Of a stretch of 64,000 bases of DNA, positions 20,491-31,347 are shown piece after piece. Position 1 is the stretch's first letter; the number at the start of each line of letters is the position of its first letter. Origin of the DNA: Ramlibacter pallidus (GTDB lineage: Bacteria; Pseudomonadota; Gammaproteobacteria; Burkholderiales; Burkholderiaceae_C); the NCBI RefSeq assembly GCF_015070875.1, contig NZ_JADDIV010000002.1:186001-250000 (forward strand). The letters are read 5' to 3'. Made by a program: the position numbers and the translations under genes. The notes under the pieces were generated by a model. It searched no databases. It was not told the DNA's origin and saw nothing but the letters and a program-made list of their open reading frames with translations.

Positions 20491-20997
20491 TCAGCCCTTC
20501 GCCTGCGACAGCATCGTCTGCGCGTCGCTCACTTCGAACTTGCCCGGGGCCTCGACGTTCAGCGAGGCGACCTTGCCGTCGTTCACCAGCATCGAATAGC
20601 GGTTGCTGCGCACGCCCATCCCGCGCGCGGTGAGGTCCAGCGTCAGGCCCGTGGCCTTGGCGAACTCGCCGCTGCCGTCGGCCAGCATGCGCACCTTGCC
20701 GGCGGTCTTCTGGTCGCGCGCCCAGGCACCCATCACGAAGGCGTCGTTGACGCTCACGCACCAGATCTCGTCGACGCCGGCGGCCTTGAGGTCGTTGAAC
20801 TTCTCGACGTAGCCGGGCACGTGCTTGGCCGAGCAGGTGGGCGTGAAGGCGCCGGGCAGCGCGAACAGCGCGATCTTCTTGCCCTTGGTGGCCTCGCCCA
20901 CCTTCACCGGGTTGGGCCCGATGCTGCAGCCGTTGCCTTCGACTTCCGAATACTCCATCAGCGTGACGTCCGGCAGCTGGTCACCGACCTTGATCAT
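20491..20997 (-). CDS. Peroxiredoxin (Prx5/AhpE-like, glutaredoxin-linked type)
   Basis: Thiol peroxidase of 168 residues reducing H2O2 and alkyl hydroperoxides. The peroxidatic cysteine is in LPGAFTPTCSAKHVPGY, the Prx5 signature, with the matching arginine in VRSNRYSMLVNDGKV. A second cysteine in EGNGCSIG and one in IWCVSV are also present; resolving partner not certain. It follows the ribosomal operon terminator on the same strand and probably has its own promoter. Confidence 0.92.
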   Translation of the reverse strand: MIKVGDQLPDVTLMEYSEVEGNGCSIGPNPVKVGEATKGKKIALFALPGAFTPTCSAKHVPGYVEKFNDLKAAGVDEIWCVSVNDAFVMGAWARDQKTAGKVRMLADGSGEFAKATGLTLDLTARGMGVRSNRYSMLVNDGKVASLNVEAPGKFEVSDAQTMLSQAKG

Positions 20998-21028
20998 GGC
21001 AATCTCCTCGTTGGGTTGGGTGGGACAA

Positions 21029-21060
21029 AAGAAAACGGCCCACGATTGTGGGCCGTTTCG
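21029..21060 (-). terminator. Terminator of the S10 ribosomal operon
   Basis: Hairpin with arms AAACGGCCCAC and GTGGGCCGTTT around GATT, at 21033-21058. On the minus strand it is followed by TTTTCTTTTG, a good U-tract. It lies 26 bases after the rpsQ stop, so the operon ends at rpsQ and the spc operon is not continuous with it here. Confidence 0.85.
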
Positions 21061-21085
21061 GTATCGCTTGCAGCGCGCGCGGGGA

Positions 21086-21361
21086 TCAGACCTCGGCGGC
21101 CTTCTCGACCAGGCGGGTCGCGACCCAGTTCTTGGTCTTGGAGATCGGCTTGCTCTCGACGATCTCGATCACGTCGCCGGTGTGGTACTCGCCCTTTTCG
21201 TCGTGGGCGTGGTACTTGCTCGACTTGATCACGATCTTGCCGTACAGCGGGTGCTTCACGCGGCGCTCGACCAGCACGGTCACGGTCTTGGCACGCTTGT
21301 CGCTCACCACCTTGCCGACGAGGGTGCGCTTGAGGGAGGTTTTGGCTTCCGTCATGTTCAC
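21086..21361 (-). CDS. rpsQ: 30S ribosomal protein S17
   Basis: Binds the 5' domain of 16S rRNA early in small-subunit assembly. The 91-residue protein begins [22 protein letters not shown] and carries the family signature [16 protein letters not shown]. It is the last gene of the S10 operon, 3 bases after rpmC, and is followed by a strong terminator rather than by rplN. Confidence 0.97.
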   Translation of the reverse strand: MNMTEAKTSLKRTLVGKVVSDKRAKTVTVLVERRVKHPLYGKIVIKSSKYHAHDEKGEYHTGDVIEIVESKPISKTKNWVATRLVEKAAEV

Positions 21362-21364
21362 TCC

Positions 21365-21571
21365 TTACGACTTGGCGGATTCCGCACGCTTCTGGGCCAG
21401 GATGGTCTTGGCCCGAGCGATGTCACGGCGCGTGGAGCGCAGCGTGGCGGTGTTGTTGAGTTGTTGCGTGGCCTTCTGCATGCGCAGGCCGAAGTGGGCC
21501 TTCTGCAGGCTCTTGACTTCGGCTTCCACGCCGGCGGCGTCCTTGGAACGGAGATCCTTGGCTTTCGTCAT
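21365..21571 (-). CDS. rpmC: 50S ribosomal protein L29
   Basis: Small two-helix protein near the polypeptide exit tunnel. The ATG at 21571 ([20 protein letters not shown]) gives 68 residues, normal for L29; the open frame adds six residues upstream that overlap rplP and do not fit the family. The motif [16 protein letters not shown] is the expected L29 core. It starts 14 bases after the rplP stop. Confidence 0.95.
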   Translation of the reverse strand: MTKAKDLRSKDAAGVEAEVKSLQKAHFGLRMQKATQQLNNTATLRSTRRDIARAKTILAQKRAESAKS

Positions 21572-21585
21572 GTCCTCTGCTCCTC

Positions 21586-22002
21586 TCACTGGCCGATCAT
21601 GCGGGACACGAACGTGGTGCGCAGCGGCAGCTTCGCAGCGGCCAGCTTGAACGCTTCACGCGCGAGTTCCTCGGGCACGCCGACGATCTCGAACACGACC
21701 TTGCCCGGCTGGATCTCGGCCACGTAGTACTCCGGGTTGCCCTTGCCGTTGCCCATGCGGACTTCGGCGGGCTTCTGGGAGATCGGCTTGTCCGGGAACA
21801 CGCGGATCCAGATGCGGCCGCCACGCTTGACGTGACGGGAGATCGCGCGGCGCGCGGCCTCGATCTGGCGCGCCGTGAGGCGGCCGCGGTCGGTGCACTT
21901 CAGGCCGAAGTCGCCGAACGCGACGGAGTTGCCGGTGGTGGCAACGCCGGTGTTGCGGCCTTTTTGCTCTTTGCGGTATTTGCGGCGAGCGGGTTGCAGC
22001 AT
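21586..22002 (-). CDS. rplP: 50S ribosomal protein L16
   Basis: Late-assembling protein near the A-site tRNA and the peptidyl-transferase centre. 138 residues with the start [19 protein letters not shown] and the signature [20 protein letters not shown]. Placed 2 bases after rpsC and before rpmC, as in other S10 operons. Confidence 0.97.
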   Translation of the reverse strand: MLQPARRKYRKEQKGRNTGVATTGNSVAFGDFGLKCTDRGRLTARQIEAARRAISRHVKRGGRIWIRVFPDKPISQKPAEVRMGNGKGNPEYYVAEIQPGKVVFEIVGVPEELAREAFKLAAAKLPLRTTFVSRMIGQ

Positions 22003-22004
22003 GT

Positions 22005-22946
22005 TTACTCTCCTTTACCGTCGGCCGGGGTGGCAGCCGGCGCGGCGCCCGCGGTCTTGCGGGGAACGCGCTTAACGGTAGATTTCGGGGCTTCCGCCCC
22101 TGCGGTTGCTTCTTGCGGCTTGTCGCTGCCATCGGCAGGGGCCACGTTGCCGGCGCCGGCGCTCACGCCGCCACGCGGGCCGCCACGGCCACCCGTCGGG
22201 GGACGGCGGTCGCCGCCGGGGCCGCCACGGCGGTCGCCGTCGCGGCGCGGGCCGCGCGGGCCACGGCGCTCTTCGCCTTCGGGGCGCGGCGTGCTGTCCA
22301 GGGACGGCGCGTCGGTGCGACCGAGGGTGTCGCCCTTGTAGACCCACACCTTGACGCCGATGACGCCGTAGGTGGTCTTGGCTTCGGAGAAGCCGTAGTC
22401 GATGTCGGCGCGCAGGGTGTGCAGCGGCACGCGGCCTTCGCGGTACCACTCGGTGCGCGCGATCTCGATGCCGTTCAGGCGGCCCGACGACATGATCTTG
22501 ATGCCCTGCGCACCGAGGCGCATGGCGTTCTGCATCGCGCGCTTCATCGCGCGGCGGAACATGATGCGCTTCTCGAGCTGCTGGGTGATCGAGTCGGCGA
22601 TCAGCTGTGCATCGACTTCGGGCTTGCGCACTTCCTCGATGTTCACGGCGACCGGCACGCCCAGGCGCGTGGCCAGTTCCTTCTTCAGGTTCTCGATGTC
22701 CTCGCCCTTCTTGCCGATCACCACGCCCGGACGCGCCGAGTAGATGGTGATGCGGGCGTTCTTGGCGGGGCGCTCGATCAGCACGCGGGAGACCGCGGCG
22801 TTCTTCAGCTTGGTCTTCAGGTAGTCGCGGACCTTGATGTCCTCGGCCAGCATGTCGCCGAAGTCGCGGTTGTTCGCGTACCAGCGGCTGTTCCAGTTAC
22901 GGGTGACGGCCAGGCGGAAGCCGGTCGGATGGATCTTCTGTCCCAT
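22005..22946 (-). CDS. rpsC: 30S ribosomal protein S3 with long Arg/Gly-rich C-terminal tail
   Basis: S3 helps form the mRNA entry channel. The ATG at 22946 ([20 protein letters not shown]) gives 313 residues, against about 233 in E. coli. The KH domain ([20 protein letters not shown]) and C-terminal S3 domain ([20 protein letters not shown]) are intact. Beyond [13 protein letters not shown] there is an extra tail of about 85 residues, first Arg/Gly-rich ([14 protein letters not shown]), then Ala/Pro/Lys-rich. Extended S3 tails occur in Comamonadaceae; their function is unknown to me. Confidence 0.96.
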   Translation of the reverse strand: MGQKIHPTGFRLAVTRNWNSRWYANNRDFGDMLAEDIKVRDYLKTKLKNAAVSRVLIERPAKNARITIYSARPGVVIGKKGEDIENLKKELATRLGVPVAVNIEEVRKPEVDAQLIADSITQQLEKRIMFRRAMKRAMQNAMRLGAQGIKIMSSGRLNGIEIARTEWYREGRVPLHTLRADIDYGFSEAKTTYGVIGVKVWVYKGDTLGRTDAPSLDSTPRPEGEERRGPRGPRRDGDRRGGPGGDRRPPTGGRGGPRGGVSAGAGNVAPADGSDKPQEATAGAEAPKSTVKRVPRKTAGAAPAATPADGKGE

Positions 22947-22954
22947 GTTCTTCC

Positions 22955-23287
22955 TTAGTTCCCGACGGTCACGTACACGTGGCACGTACCCTTGCTGATG
23001 CGGTTGCCGCGGCCCTTGGCGCGCGCGGTGAATCGCTTCAGCACGGTGCCTTGCTCCACGTAGATCGTCTTGACCTTCAGCTCGTCGATGTCGACGCCGT
23101 CGTTGTGCTCGGCGTTCGCGATCGCGGACTCCAGCACCTTCTTGACGATGACGGCACCCTTCTTCTGCGTGAAGTTCAGGATGTTCAGGGCCTGGTCCAC
23201 CTTCTTGCCGCGGATCAGGTCGGCCACGAGGCGGCCCTTGTCGACAGACAGGCGCACGCCGCGGAGGATCGCTTTGGTTTCAGCCAT
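22955..23287 (-). CDS. rplV: 50S ribosomal protein L22
   Basis: Lines the exit tunnel with a long beta-hairpin. 110 residues, beginning [19 protein letters not shown], with the tip sequence [20 protein letters not shown] near the end, where macrolide-resistance changes occur in other bacteria. Spacing to rpsC is 8 bases and to rpsS 9 bases. Confidence 0.97.
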   Translation of the reverse strand: MAETKAILRGVRLSVDKGRLVADLIRGKKVDQALNILNFTQKKGAVIVKKVLESAIANAEHNDGVDIDELKVKTIYVEQGTVLKRFTARAKGRGNRISKGTCHVYVTVGN

Positions 23288-23296
23288 GGTTCATCC

Positions 23297-23575
23297 TCAC
23301 TTCTTCTGGACTTTCTTGTCCGCGGGGTGACCCTTGAAGGTGCGCGTCAGGGCGAACTCGCCCAGCTTGTGGCCCACCATCTGGTCGGTGATGTAGACCG
23401 GCACGTGCTGCTTGCCGTTGTGCACGGCGATGGTCAGGCCGATGAAATCGGGCAGGATCATCGAGCGGCGCGACCAGGTCTTGATCGGCTTCTTGTCCTT
23501 GGTGGAAACGGCCTTGTCGACCTTGTTCACCAGGTGGTGGTCCACGAACGGACCCTTCTTGAGAGAACGCGTCAT
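23297..23575 (-). CDS. rpsS: 30S ribosomal protein S19
   Basis: Head protein of the small subunit that contacts the A-site tRNA. 92 residues, starting [20 protein letters not shown] and carrying the signature [20 protein letters not shown]. Located between rplB and rplV. Confidence 0.97.
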   Translation of the reverse strand: MTRSLKKGPFVDHHLVNKVDKAVSTKDKKPIKTWSRRSMILPDFIGLTIAVHNGKQHVPVYITDQMVGHKLGEFALTRTFKGHPADKKVQKK

Positions 23576-23587
23576 TGTGCGGACCCC

Positions 23588-24412
23588 TTACTTCTTGCGG
23601 CGCGAGACGATGAACGTCTGCGTGCGCTTGTTGTTACGCGTGCGGTAGCCCTTGGTCAGGTTGCCCCACGGATCCACCGGCGGCTTGCCGGTGCCGGTGC
23701 GGCCCTCACCACCACCGTGCGGGTGGTCGATCGGGTTCATGGCGACGCCGCGCACCGTCGGGCGGATGCCCATGTGGCGCTTGACGCCGGCCTTGCCGAT
23801 CTGGCGCAGGCTGTGCTCTTCGTTCGCGACTTCGCCGATGGTGGCGCGGCATTCGATGTGGATGCGGCGCACTTCACCGGAACGCATGCGGACCTGGGCG
23901 TAGGTGCCTTCGCGGGCCAGCAGCGTGGCGGAGGTGCCGGCCGAACGCACGATCTGCGCGCCCTTGCCGGGCTGCAGCTCGATGCAGTGGATGGTCGAAC
24001 CCACCGGGATGTTGCGGATCGGCAGGGTGTTGCCGGCGCGGATCGGGGCCTCGGAGCCGGACAGCAGGGTCGCGCCCACATCCACGCCGCGGGGGGCGAT
24101 GATGTAGCGGCGCTCGCCGTCGGCGTACACCACCAGGGCGATGTGGGCCGTGCGGTTCGGGTCGTACTCGATGCGCTCCACCTTCGCCGGGATGCCGTCC
24201 TTGTTGCGGACGAAATCGACCACGCGGTAGTGGTGTTTGTGGCCACCGCCCTTGTGGCGCACGGTGATGTGGCCGTTGTTGTTGCGGCCGGCCTTCTGGA
24301 ACTTGGGCTCCAGCAGCGGCGCGTACGGCTCACCCTTGTGCAGGTGGTCCCGCGAGATCTTCACCACGGCGCGCTGGCCGGGCGAAGTCGGTTTCATCTT
24401 GATGACTGCCAT
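23588..24412 (-). CDS. rplB: 50S ribosomal protein L2
   Basis: Universal protein supporting subunit joining and the peptidyl-transferase centre. 274 residues with the C-terminal signature [19 protein letters not shown] that includes the conserved histidine near the catalytic centre. Begins [20 protein letters not shown]. Two bases separate it from rplW. Confidence 0.97.
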   Translation of the reverse strand: MAVIKMKPTSPGQRAVVKISRDHLHKGEPYAPLLEPKFQKAGRNNNGHITVRHKGGGHKHHYRVVDFVRNKDGIPAKVERIEYDPNRTAHIALVVYADGERRYIIAPRGVDVGATLLSGSEAPIRAGNTLPIRNIPVGSTIHCIELQPGKGAQIVRSAGTSATLLAREGTYAQVRMRSGEVRRIHIECRATIGEVANEEHSLRQIGKAGVKRHMGIRPTVRGVAMNPIDHPHGGGEGRTGTGKPPVDPWGNLTKGYRTRNNKRTQTFIVSRRKK

Positions 24413-24414
24413 GA

Positions 24415-24753
24415 TTAAGCGGTCTCCCCGGAGAAGTTCAGCTCCTGGCCGGGCTGCAGGGTGACATAGGCCTTGCGGACGTTGTCACGACGGCCGACGG
24501 AACGGCCGAATTTCTTCTGCTTGCCCTTGATGTTGAGCACGGACACGCCCTTGACCTGGACCTTGAACATCAGTTCGACGGCGGCCTTGATCTCGAGCTT
24601 GGTGGCGTCCTGCAGCACCTTGAAGGTGACGGCGTTGGACTTGTCCGCCACGTGCGTCGCCTTCTCGGAGACGATCGGGGCGACCAGCACCTGCATCAGG
24701 CGGCCTTCGTCGTACTTGGCGCGCGCGGCGGGGGTGGGATTGATGCGGCTCAT
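24415..24753 (-). CDS. rplW: 50S ribosomal protein L23
   Basis: Sits at the tunnel exit and docks trigger factor and SRP. The ATG at 24753 gives 112 residues ([20 protein letters not shown]), slightly longer than the 100 of E. coli; an internal ATG at [12 protein letters not shown] is a possible shorter start. The core [20 protein letters not shown] is clear. The start overlaps the rplD stop (ATGA), so the two are coupled. Confidence 0.95.
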   Translation of the reverse strand: MSRINPTPAARAKYDEGRLMQVLVAPIVSEKATHVADKSNAVTFKVLQDATKLEIKAAVELMFKVQVKGVSVLNIKGKQKKFGRSVGRRDNVRKAYVTLQPGQELNFSGETA

Positions 24754-25370
24754 GCGAACATCTCCTTGAGCTTGTCCACGGCACCCTTGGTGACCAGCAC
24801 CTTCTTGTAGTGCACCAGGGACAGCGGATCGGCGTAGCGCGGCTCGACGATGAGCACGTTCGGCAGGTTCCGCGAAGCCAGGTACAGGTTCTCGTCGACT
24901 TCGTCGGCGATGACCAGAACGGAATCCAGGTTCATGGCCTTGAACTTGGCGGCCAGCTGCTTCGTCTTGGGGCTGTCGACGGTCAGGGACTCGACGACGG
25001 CCAGGCGGCCGTCGCGGGCCAGCTGGGAGAAGATGGACGCCATGCCGGCGCGGTACATCTTCTTGTTGATCTTCTGCGTGAAGTTCTCTTCCGGGCTGTT
25101 CGGGAAGATGCGGCCGCCTCCGCGCCACAGCGGGGAGGAGGTCATGCCGGCGCGCGCGCGGCCGGTGCCCTTCTGGCGGAACGGCTTCTTGGTCGAGTGC
25201 TTGACCTGCTCGCGGTCCTTCTGCGCACGCGTGCCTTGACGCGCGTTGGCCTGGAAGGCGACGACGATCTGGTGGATCAGCGCTTCGTTGTATTCACGGC
25301 CGAACACGGTCTCGGGAGCGTCGAACTTCGACGCGGCCTGGCCCTGCTCGTTCAGGAGTTCGAGTTGCAT
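24750..25370 (-). CDS. rplD: 50S ribosomal protein L4
   Basis: Exit-tunnel protein; in E. coli it also represses its own operon through a leader RNA. 206 residues, with the tunnel-loop sequence [25 protein letters not shown] region ([20 protein letters not shown]) that reaches toward the tunnel. Starts directly after the rplC stop. Confidence 0.97.
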   Translation of the reverse strand: MQLELLNEQGQAASKFDAPETVFGREYNEALIHQIVVAFQANARQGTRAQKDREQVKHSTKKPFRQKGTGRARAGMTSSPLWRGGGRIFPNSPEENFTQKINKKMYRAGMASIFSQLARDGRLAVVESLTVDSPKTKQLAAKFKAMNLDSVLVIADEVDENLYLASRNLPNVLIVEPRYADPLSLVHYKKVLVTKGAVDKLKEMFA

Positions 25371-26069
25371 TTACTTCTTCCCCTTCTCGGCCTTGGCCTG
25401 CGCCTGGACCGGCTTGGGCTGGCCCTTGGCGGCGAGGCGGACGGTCACGAAACCGTTCTTCGAGCCGGGGACGGCGCCCTTGATCATCAGCAGGCCGCGC
25501 TGTTCGTCCACGCGGACGACGTCGAGGTTCTGCACGGTGACGGTGACGTCGCCGAGGTGGCCGGACATCTTCTTGCCCGGGAACACGCGGCCCGGGTCCT
25601 GCGCCATGGAGATCGAGCCGGGCACGTTGTGCGAACGGCTGTTGCCGTGCGACGCGCGCTGCGACTTGAAGTTGTGGCGCTTGATGGTGCCCGTGAAGCC
25701 CTTGCCGATGGAGGTGCCCTGCACGTCGACCAGCTGGCCGGCGGAGAAGAGGTCCTGCACCGGGACGGTGGCACCGGCGGCGTACTTGCCGGCGGTGTCG
25801 GCGTCGACACGGAATTCGCGGATGATTTCGCCGGCTTCGACGCCGGCCTTGGCCAGGTGGCCCGCGGCGGGCTTGGTGACGCGGGAGGCCTTGCGTGCAC
25901 CGTACGTGACCTGCAGGGCCACGTAGCCGTCGTTGTCCTGGTTCTTGACCTGGGTGACGCGGTTGTTGGACACGTCGAGCACCGTGACCGGGACAGCGTC
26001 CCCGTCATCGGTGAACAGGCGCATCATGCCCACCTTGCGGCCCAGCAACCCGAGGCTGCTCAGACTCAT
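25371..26069 (-). CDS. rplC: 50S ribosomal protein L3
   Basis: Early-assembling large-subunit protein. The ATG at 26069 ([20 protein letters not shown]) gives 232 residues. The glutamine-methylation-type motif is seen as [23 protein letters not shown] and the glycine-rich loop [14 protein letters not shown] follows. The frame is open 52 codons upstream, but that part is promoter and leader. It is the first gene after a dedicated promoter, since rpsJ upstream ends in its own terminator. Confidence 0.96.
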   Translation of the reverse strand: MSLSSLGLLGRKVGMMRLFTDDGDAVPVTVLDVSNNRVTQVKNQDNDGYVALQVTYGARKASRVTKPAAGHLAKAGVEAGEIIREFRVDADTAGKYAAGATVPVQDLFSAGQLVDVQGTSIGKGFTGTIKRHNFKSQRASHGNSRSHNVPGSISMAQDPGRVFPGKKMSGHLGDVTVTVQNLDVVRVDEQRGLLMIKGAVPGSKNGFVTVRLAAKGQPKPVQAQAKAEKGKK

Positions 26070-26159
26070 GTTGTTACTCCGTTGCTTTCGCCGCAGCCGC
26101 TGCAATTGGCTTCTGCGTTCTCCCCGCCGGGGCGGAGAGTCGAAAGAGGGTTGATAAAA

Positions 26160-26186
26160 GCTTCGCCCGGCCGAAACCGGCGAAGC
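26160..26186 (-). ncRNA. Leader hairpin at the 5' end of the rplC transcript (possible attenuator)
   Basis: Arms GCTTCGCC and GGCGAAGC enclose an 11-base loop. On the minus strand the stem is followed by TTTTATC, like an intrinsic terminator. It begins about where transcription from the promoter at 26192-26221 should start, some 90 bases before the rplC start, so it could attenuate the operon in the way S10-leader structures do. Mechanism is inferred. Confidence 0.5.
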
Positions 26187-26191
26187 CCGAA

Positions 26192-26221
26192 ATTGTAGCA
26201 GTCTTCCTACAAGCCTGCCAA
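26192..26221 (-). promoter_or_regulatory. Strong sigma-70 promoter for the rplC operon
   Basis: On the minus strand a -35 box TTGGCA (26216-26221) and a -10 box TACAAT (26192-26197) are separated by 18 bases, with TG one base before the -10 (TGCTACAAT). It lies between the rpsJ terminator and the leader hairpin. Five of six bases match consensus in each box. Confidence 0.75.
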
Positions 26222-26227
26222 GCAATG

Positions 26228-26252
26228 AAAAGGCCGCCCCGGAGGGCGGCCT
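26228..26252 (-). terminator. Terminator after rpsJ
   Basis: Hairpin AAGGCCGCCC-CGGA-GGGCGGCCTT lies 24 bases beyond the rpsJ stop. On the minus strand it is followed by TTTTCATT. It separates the rpsL-rpsJ transcript from the rplC-rpsQ transcript. Confidence 0.8.
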
Positions 26253-26275
26253 TCGCGCGAGGCGCTGCCGCAGGC

Positions 26276-26587
26276 TTACTGCAGCTTGATCTCGACGTCG
26301 ACGCCGGCCGGCAGGTCCAGCTTCATCAGGGCGTCGACCGTCTTGTCGGTCGGGTCGACGATGTCCATCAGGCGCTGGTGGGTGCGGATCTCGAACTGGT
26401 CGCGCGACGACTTGTTGACGTGCGGCGAACGCAGGATGTCGAAGCGCTTCATGCGCGTCGGCAGGGGCACGGGGCCCTTGACGATGGCGCCGGTGCGCTT
26501 GGCGGTGTCGACGATCTCGGCGGCGGACTGGTCGATCAGCTTGTAATCGAAGGCCTTGAGGCGGATGCGGATCTTTTGCTGTGCCAT
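26276..26587 (-). CDS. rpsJ: 30S ribosomal protein S10 (NusE)
   Basis: Component of the small-subunit head and, as NusE, of the antitermination complex with NusB. 103 residues, [21 protein letters not shown], with the signature [17 protein letters not shown] at the C-terminus. It follows tuf by 62 bases. Unlike E. coli, where S10 starts its own operon with rplC, here a terminator follows it and a separate promoter serves rplC. Confidence 0.97.
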   Translation of the reverse strand: MAQQKIRIRLKAFDYKLIDQSAAEIVDTAKRTGAIVKGPVPLPTRMKRFDILRSPHVNKSSRDQFEIRTHQRLMDIVDPTDKTVDALMKLDLPAGVDVEIKLQ

Positions 26588-26649
26588 TTTCGTTTCCTAA
26601 TCAGAGGGGACCGAGCAGTCGCTTCGCTTCCTGGTCCGTCCCCAAGGGT

Positions 26650-27840
<1,191 letters not shown>

Positions 27841-27968
27841 TGAGAGATCTCCAGAAAGAGCAATGCCCGTGAGAGGGTTTTACGTCTGCACCCGGCTCCT
27901 GGTTCCCACGCCACGGGCAGCGTGAGGGGCCGGGTCGCAGACGGGCCGCTTGCGCGGCCGTCTGAAAC

Positions 27969-30071
27969 TTACTTTGCCCGGGCAGCCACGATGGCTTCGG
28001 CGACGTTCTTCGGAGCTTCGGCGTAGTGCTTGAACTCCATCGTGTACGTCGCGCGGCCCTGCGACATCGAGCGCAGCGTCGTGGAGTAGCCGAACATCTC
28101 GGACAGCGGGACTTCGGCCTTGATGGCCTTGCCGCCGCCGACCATGTCGTCCATGCCCTGCACCATGCCGCGGCGGGACGACAGGTCGCCCATCACGTTG
28201 CCGGCATAGTCTTCCGGCGTCTCGACTTCCACGGCCATCATCGGCTCGAGGATGACCGGGGAGGCCTTCTTGGCGCCTTCCTTGAAGCCGAAGATGGCGG
28301 CCATCTTGAACGCCTGTTCGGACGAGTCCACCTCGTGGTACGAACCGAAGGTCAGCGTGACCTTCACGTCGACCACCGGGTAGCCGGCCAGCACGCCGCT
28401 GTTCAGCGCCTCGACCACGCCCTTTTCCACCGCGGGGATGTACTCGCGCGGCACCACGCCGCCCTTGATGGCGTCGACGAACTCGAAGCCCTTGCCGGTC
28501 TCGTTCGGCTCCACCGTGAAGACGACGTGGCCGTACTGGCCCTTGCCGCCGGACTGGCGCACGAACTTGCCTTCGACGTCGGCCACCTTGCGGCGGATCG
28601 TCTCGCGGTACGCGACCTGCGGCTTGCCCACGTTGGCTTCCACGCCGAACTCGCGCTTCATGCGGTCGACGATGATTTCCAGGTGCAGTTCGCCCATGCC
28701 GCCGATGATGGTCTGGCCGGACTCCTCGTCCGTGTTCACGCGGAACGACGGGTCTTCGGCCGCCAGGCGCTGCAGGGCGACGCCCATCTTTTCCTGGTCG
28801 GCCTTGGTCTTCGGCTCCACGGCCTGGCGGATCACCGGCTCGGGGAACACCATGCGCTCCAGCGTCACGATCGACGACGGGTCGCACAGGGTTTCACCGG
28901 TCGTGACGTCCTTCAGGCCCACGCAGGCGGCGATGTCGCCGGCGCGGATCTCTTCGACTTCCTGGCGGTTGTTGGCGTGCATCTGCACGATCCGGCCGAT
29001 GCGCTCCTTCTTGCCGCGCACCGGGTTGTAGACGCTGTCGCCCTTGGTCAGCACGCCCGAGTAGACGCGCACGAAGGTCAGCTGGCCCACGAACGGGTCC
29101 GTCATCAGCTTGAACGCCAGCGCCGAGAACTTCTCGTTGTCGTCCGCCTTGCGGGTGACCGGCTGCTCGTCCTCGTCCATGCCGGTGACCGGCGGGATGT
29201 CGATCGGCGACGGCATCAGTTCGATGACGGCGTCGAGCATGCGCTGCACGCCCTTGTTCTTGAAGGCGGTGCCGCACAGCATCGGCTGGATCTCGCCGGC
29301 GATCGTGCGCGTGCGCAGGCCGAGGGTGATCTCCTCTTCGGAAAGGTCACCTTCTTCCAGGTACTTGTTCATCAGCTCTTCGGACGCCTCGGCCGCGGCC
29401 TCGACCATCTTCTCGCGCCATTCCTTCGCGGTCGCGACCAGGTCGGCCGGGATCTCCTCGAAGGTGAACTTCATGCCCTGGGACGCCTCGTCCCAGATGA
29501 TCGCCTTCATCTTGCGCAGGTCGACCACGCCGGTGAAGTTCTCCTCGGCGCCGATCGGGATCACGATGGGCACGGGGTTCGCCTTCAGGCGCAGCTTCAT
29601 CTGGTCGTAGACCTTGAAGAAGTTGGCGCCGGTGCGGTCCATCTTGTTGACGAACGCGAGGCGGGGCACCTTGTACTTGTTGGCCTGGCGCCAGACGGTT
29701 TCCGACTGGGGCTGCACGCCGCCCACGGCGCAGTACACCATGCAGGCGCCGTCCAGCACGCGCATGGAACGCTCCACCTCGATGGTGAAGTCCACGTGGC
29801 CGGGGGTGTCGATGATGTTGATGCGGTGCTCGGGGAAGGACATGTCCATGCCCTTCCAGAAGCAGGTGGTGGCCGCGGAGGTGATCGTGATGCCACGTTC
29901 CTGCTCCTGCTCCATCCAGTCCATGGTGGCGGCGCCGTCGTGCACTTCGCCGATCTTGTGGTTCACACCCGTGTAGAACAGGATGCGCTCGGTCGTCGTG
30001 GTCTTGCCGGCGTCGATGTGCGCGGAGATACCGATGTTGCGGTACCGCTCGATGGGCGTTTTGCGGGCCAT
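27969..30071 (-). CDS. fusA: Translation elongation factor G
   Basis: GTPase that drives ribosomal translocation. 700 residues with G1 [17 protein letters not shown]2 [16 protein letters not shown]3 DTPGHVDFT and G4 NKMDRTG, and domains II-V of normal length. Located after rpsG as in the str operon. The 128 bases between it and tuf contain an imperfect stem (27938-27964) directly after its stop, possibly a processing or stability element. Confidence 0.98.
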   Translation of the reverse strand: MARKTPIERYRNIGISAHIDAGKTTTTERILFYTGVNHKIGEVHDGAATMDWMEQEQERGITITSAATTCFWKGMDMSFPEHRINIIDTPGHVDFTIEVERSMRVLDGACMVYCAVGGVQPQSETVWRQANKYKVPRLAFVNKMDRTGANFFKVYDQMKLRLKANPVPIVIPIGAEENFTGVVDLRKMKAIIWDEASQGMKFTFEEIPADLVATAKEWREKMVEAAAEASEELMNKYLEEGDLSEEEITLGLRTRTIAGEIQPMLCGTAFKNKGVQRMLDAVIELMPSPIDIPPVTGMDEDEQPVTRKADDNEKFSALAFKLMTDPFVGQLTFVRVYSGVLTKGDSVYNPVRGKKERIGRIVQMHANNRQEVEEIRAGDIAACVGLKDVTTGETLCDPSSIVTLERMVFPEPVIRQAVEPKTKADQEKMGVALQRLAAEDPSFRVNTDEESGQTIIGGMGELHLEIIVDRMKREFGVEANVGKPQVAYRETIRRKVADVEGKFVRQSGGKGQYGHVVFTVEPNETGKGFEFVDAIKGGVVPREYIPAVEKGVVEALNSGVLAGYPVVDVKVTLTFGSYHEVDSSEQAFKMAAIFGFKEGAKKASPVILEPMMAVEVETPEDYAGNVMGDLSSRRGMVQGMDDMVGGGKAIKAEVPLSEMFGYSTTLRSMSQGRATYTMEFKHYAEAPKNVAEAIVAARAK

Positions 30072-30140
30072 GATGAGTCTTTCGGTTGAAACGGCACGAG
30101 CCCGCTCATGGCGGGCCCGTACCTCAGGTGGGGACGGTTC

Positions 30141-30614
30141 TTAGAAGCGGAAGTGGCTGAAGGCCTTGTTGGCCTCGGCCATGCGGTGCACTTCGTCGCG
30201 CTTCTTCATGGCGCCGCCCCGGCCTTCCGTGGCTTCCATGAGTTCGTTGGCCAGGCGCAGGGCCATGGACTTCTCGCCGCGCTTCTTGGCGGCTTCCTTG
30301 ATCCAGCGCATCGACAGCGCCAGGCGGCGCACGGGACGCACTTCCACCGGCACCTGGTAGTTCGCGCCGCCGACGCGGCGGGACTTCACTTCGACCATCG
30401 GCTTGACGTTGCTGATGGCCATGGTGAACGCCTCGACCGGGTCACGGCCGGGGTTCTTCTTCTCGATCTGCTCGAGCGCGCCGTAGACGATGCGCTCGGC
30501 GATCGCCTTCTTGCCGCCTTGCATGATGACGTTCATGAACTTGGCGAGCTCGACGTTGCCGTACTTGGGATCCGGCAGGATTTCACGCTTAGGGACTTCG
30601 CGACGACGTGGCAT
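30141..30614 (-). CDS. rpsG: 30S ribosomal protein S7
   Basis: Primary binding protein of the 16S 3' domain, near the E-site. 157 residues, starting [20 protein letters not shown] with the conserved [19 protein letters not shown]. Lies between rpsL and fusA; 142 bases separate it from rpsL, longer than the other gaps of the block, and I see no gene there. Confidence 0.97.
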   Translation of the reverse strand: MPRRREVPKREILPDPKYGNVELAKFMNVIMQGGKKAIAERIVYGALEQIEKKNPGRDPVEAFTMAISNVKPMVEVKSRRVGGANYQVPVEVRPVRRLALSMRWIKEAAKKRGEKSMALRLANELMEATEGRGGAMKKRDEVHRMAEANKAFSHFRF

Positions 30615-30756
30615 TTCTAACCTCTCTGTTTGCTTCAGCTGGCCCTCTGGGGACCTTGGGCGCCATCTGGCGACCCGCTTACTCGACCCGGGATTGGGTC
30701 ACTACGCTGATTCAGCCTGCCAGGCCGAATGAGCACCGACAAACCACTTTGGCTGT

Positions 30757-31134
30757 TTAGGCCTTCTTCGGGCGCTTGGCGCCGTACTTGGAACGGGACT
30801 GCTTGCGGTCCTTGACGCCTTGCAGGTCAAGCGAGCCGCGCACGATGTGGTAACGCACACCGGGCAGGTCCTTCACGCGGCCGCCGCGCACCAGGACCAC
30901 GGAGTGTTCCTGGAGGTTGTGGCCTTCGCCGCCGATGTAGGAGATGACTTCGAAGCCGTTGGTCAGGCGGACCTTGGCGACCTTCCGCAGCGCGGAGTTC
31001 GGCTTCTTGGGCGTCGTGGTGTACACGCGCGTGCACACGCCCCGGCGCTGGGGGCTGTTCTGCATCGCGGGGGACTTCGATTTGACTTTCTCGACTTCCC
31101 GGCCCTGACGCACGAGCTGGTTGATGGTTGGCAT
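30757..31134 (-). CDS. rpsL: 30S ribosomal protein S12
   Basis: Decoding-centre protein. The ATG at 31134 ([20 protein letters not shown]) gives 125 residues; the open frame upstream is leader. The streptomycin-relevant lysines are wild type in both segments, [12 protein letters not shown] and [15 protein letters not shown], so the sequence predicts sensitivity at this protein. First gene of the str-type operon, with a good promoter 72 bases upstream. Confidence 0.97.
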   Translation of the reverse strand: MPTINQLVRQGREVEKVKSKSPAMQNSPQRRGVCTRVYTTTPKKPNSALRKVAKVRLTNGFEVISYIGGEGHNLQEHSVVLVRGGRVKDLPGVRYHIVRGSLDLQGVKDRKQSRSKYGAKRPKKA

Positions 31135-31205
31135 TGAAGAAAACGTCCCTAAACGTCGTGAAAAAAGGAAAAGCATTCCCGCCCCAAATTGCGGGAAAGC
31201 CCGCG

Positions 31206-31234
31206 AGTATATCCCGGGGGGCAGAAACCCTCAA
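31206..31234 (-). promoter_or_regulatory. Promoter of the rpsL-rpsG-fusA-tuf-rpsJ operon
   Basis: The minus strand has -35 TTGAGG (31229-31234) and -10 TATACT (31206-31211) with a 17-base spacer. Transcription would begin near 31199, giving a leader of about 65 bases before rpsL that contains a CCCGC...GCGGG stem at 31178-31196. Confidence 0.7.
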
Positions 31235-31290
31235 CCGGGCGGGCTGGGGCGGGGCTGGGGCTCAGGGGCCCCGATTGGTTGCGGGACGGG

Positions 31291-31310
31291 ATCCCCGCCT
31301 GCGCGGGGAT
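31291..31310. repeat. Short palindromic repeat unit (REP-like)
   Basis: Arms ATCCCCGC and GCGGGGAT around a CTGC centre. Palindromes of the form TCATCCCCGC...GCGGGGATCC are common dispersed intergenic elements in proteobacteria. It lies between the rpsL promoter and the dacC terminator. Confidence 0.55.
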
Positions 31311-31347
31311 GACCCTCGGGGCCCGCCGCAGGCGGGCGCCGAGGGTC
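31311..31347 (-). terminator. Long stem at the end of the D,D-carboxypeptidase gene
   Basis: A 17-base inverted repeat with one mismatch, from GACCCTCGG to CCGAGGGTC with a GCA loop, overlaps the last bases of the stop codon of the carboxypeptidase gene. No T-run follows on the minus strand, so it may act as a 3' stability or Rho-assisted end instead of a simple intrinsic terminator. Confidence 0.5.

Noticed and set aside
27957..27966. GCCGTCTGAA, identical to the core of the Neisseria DNA uptake sequence
   Set aside because: A single copy within a fusA 3' stem in an organism that is not Neisseria; best explained by chance.
28026..30089. 687-codon plus-strand frame opposite fusA
   Set aside because: Antisense shadow of EF-G with no recognisable domains or ribosome site.
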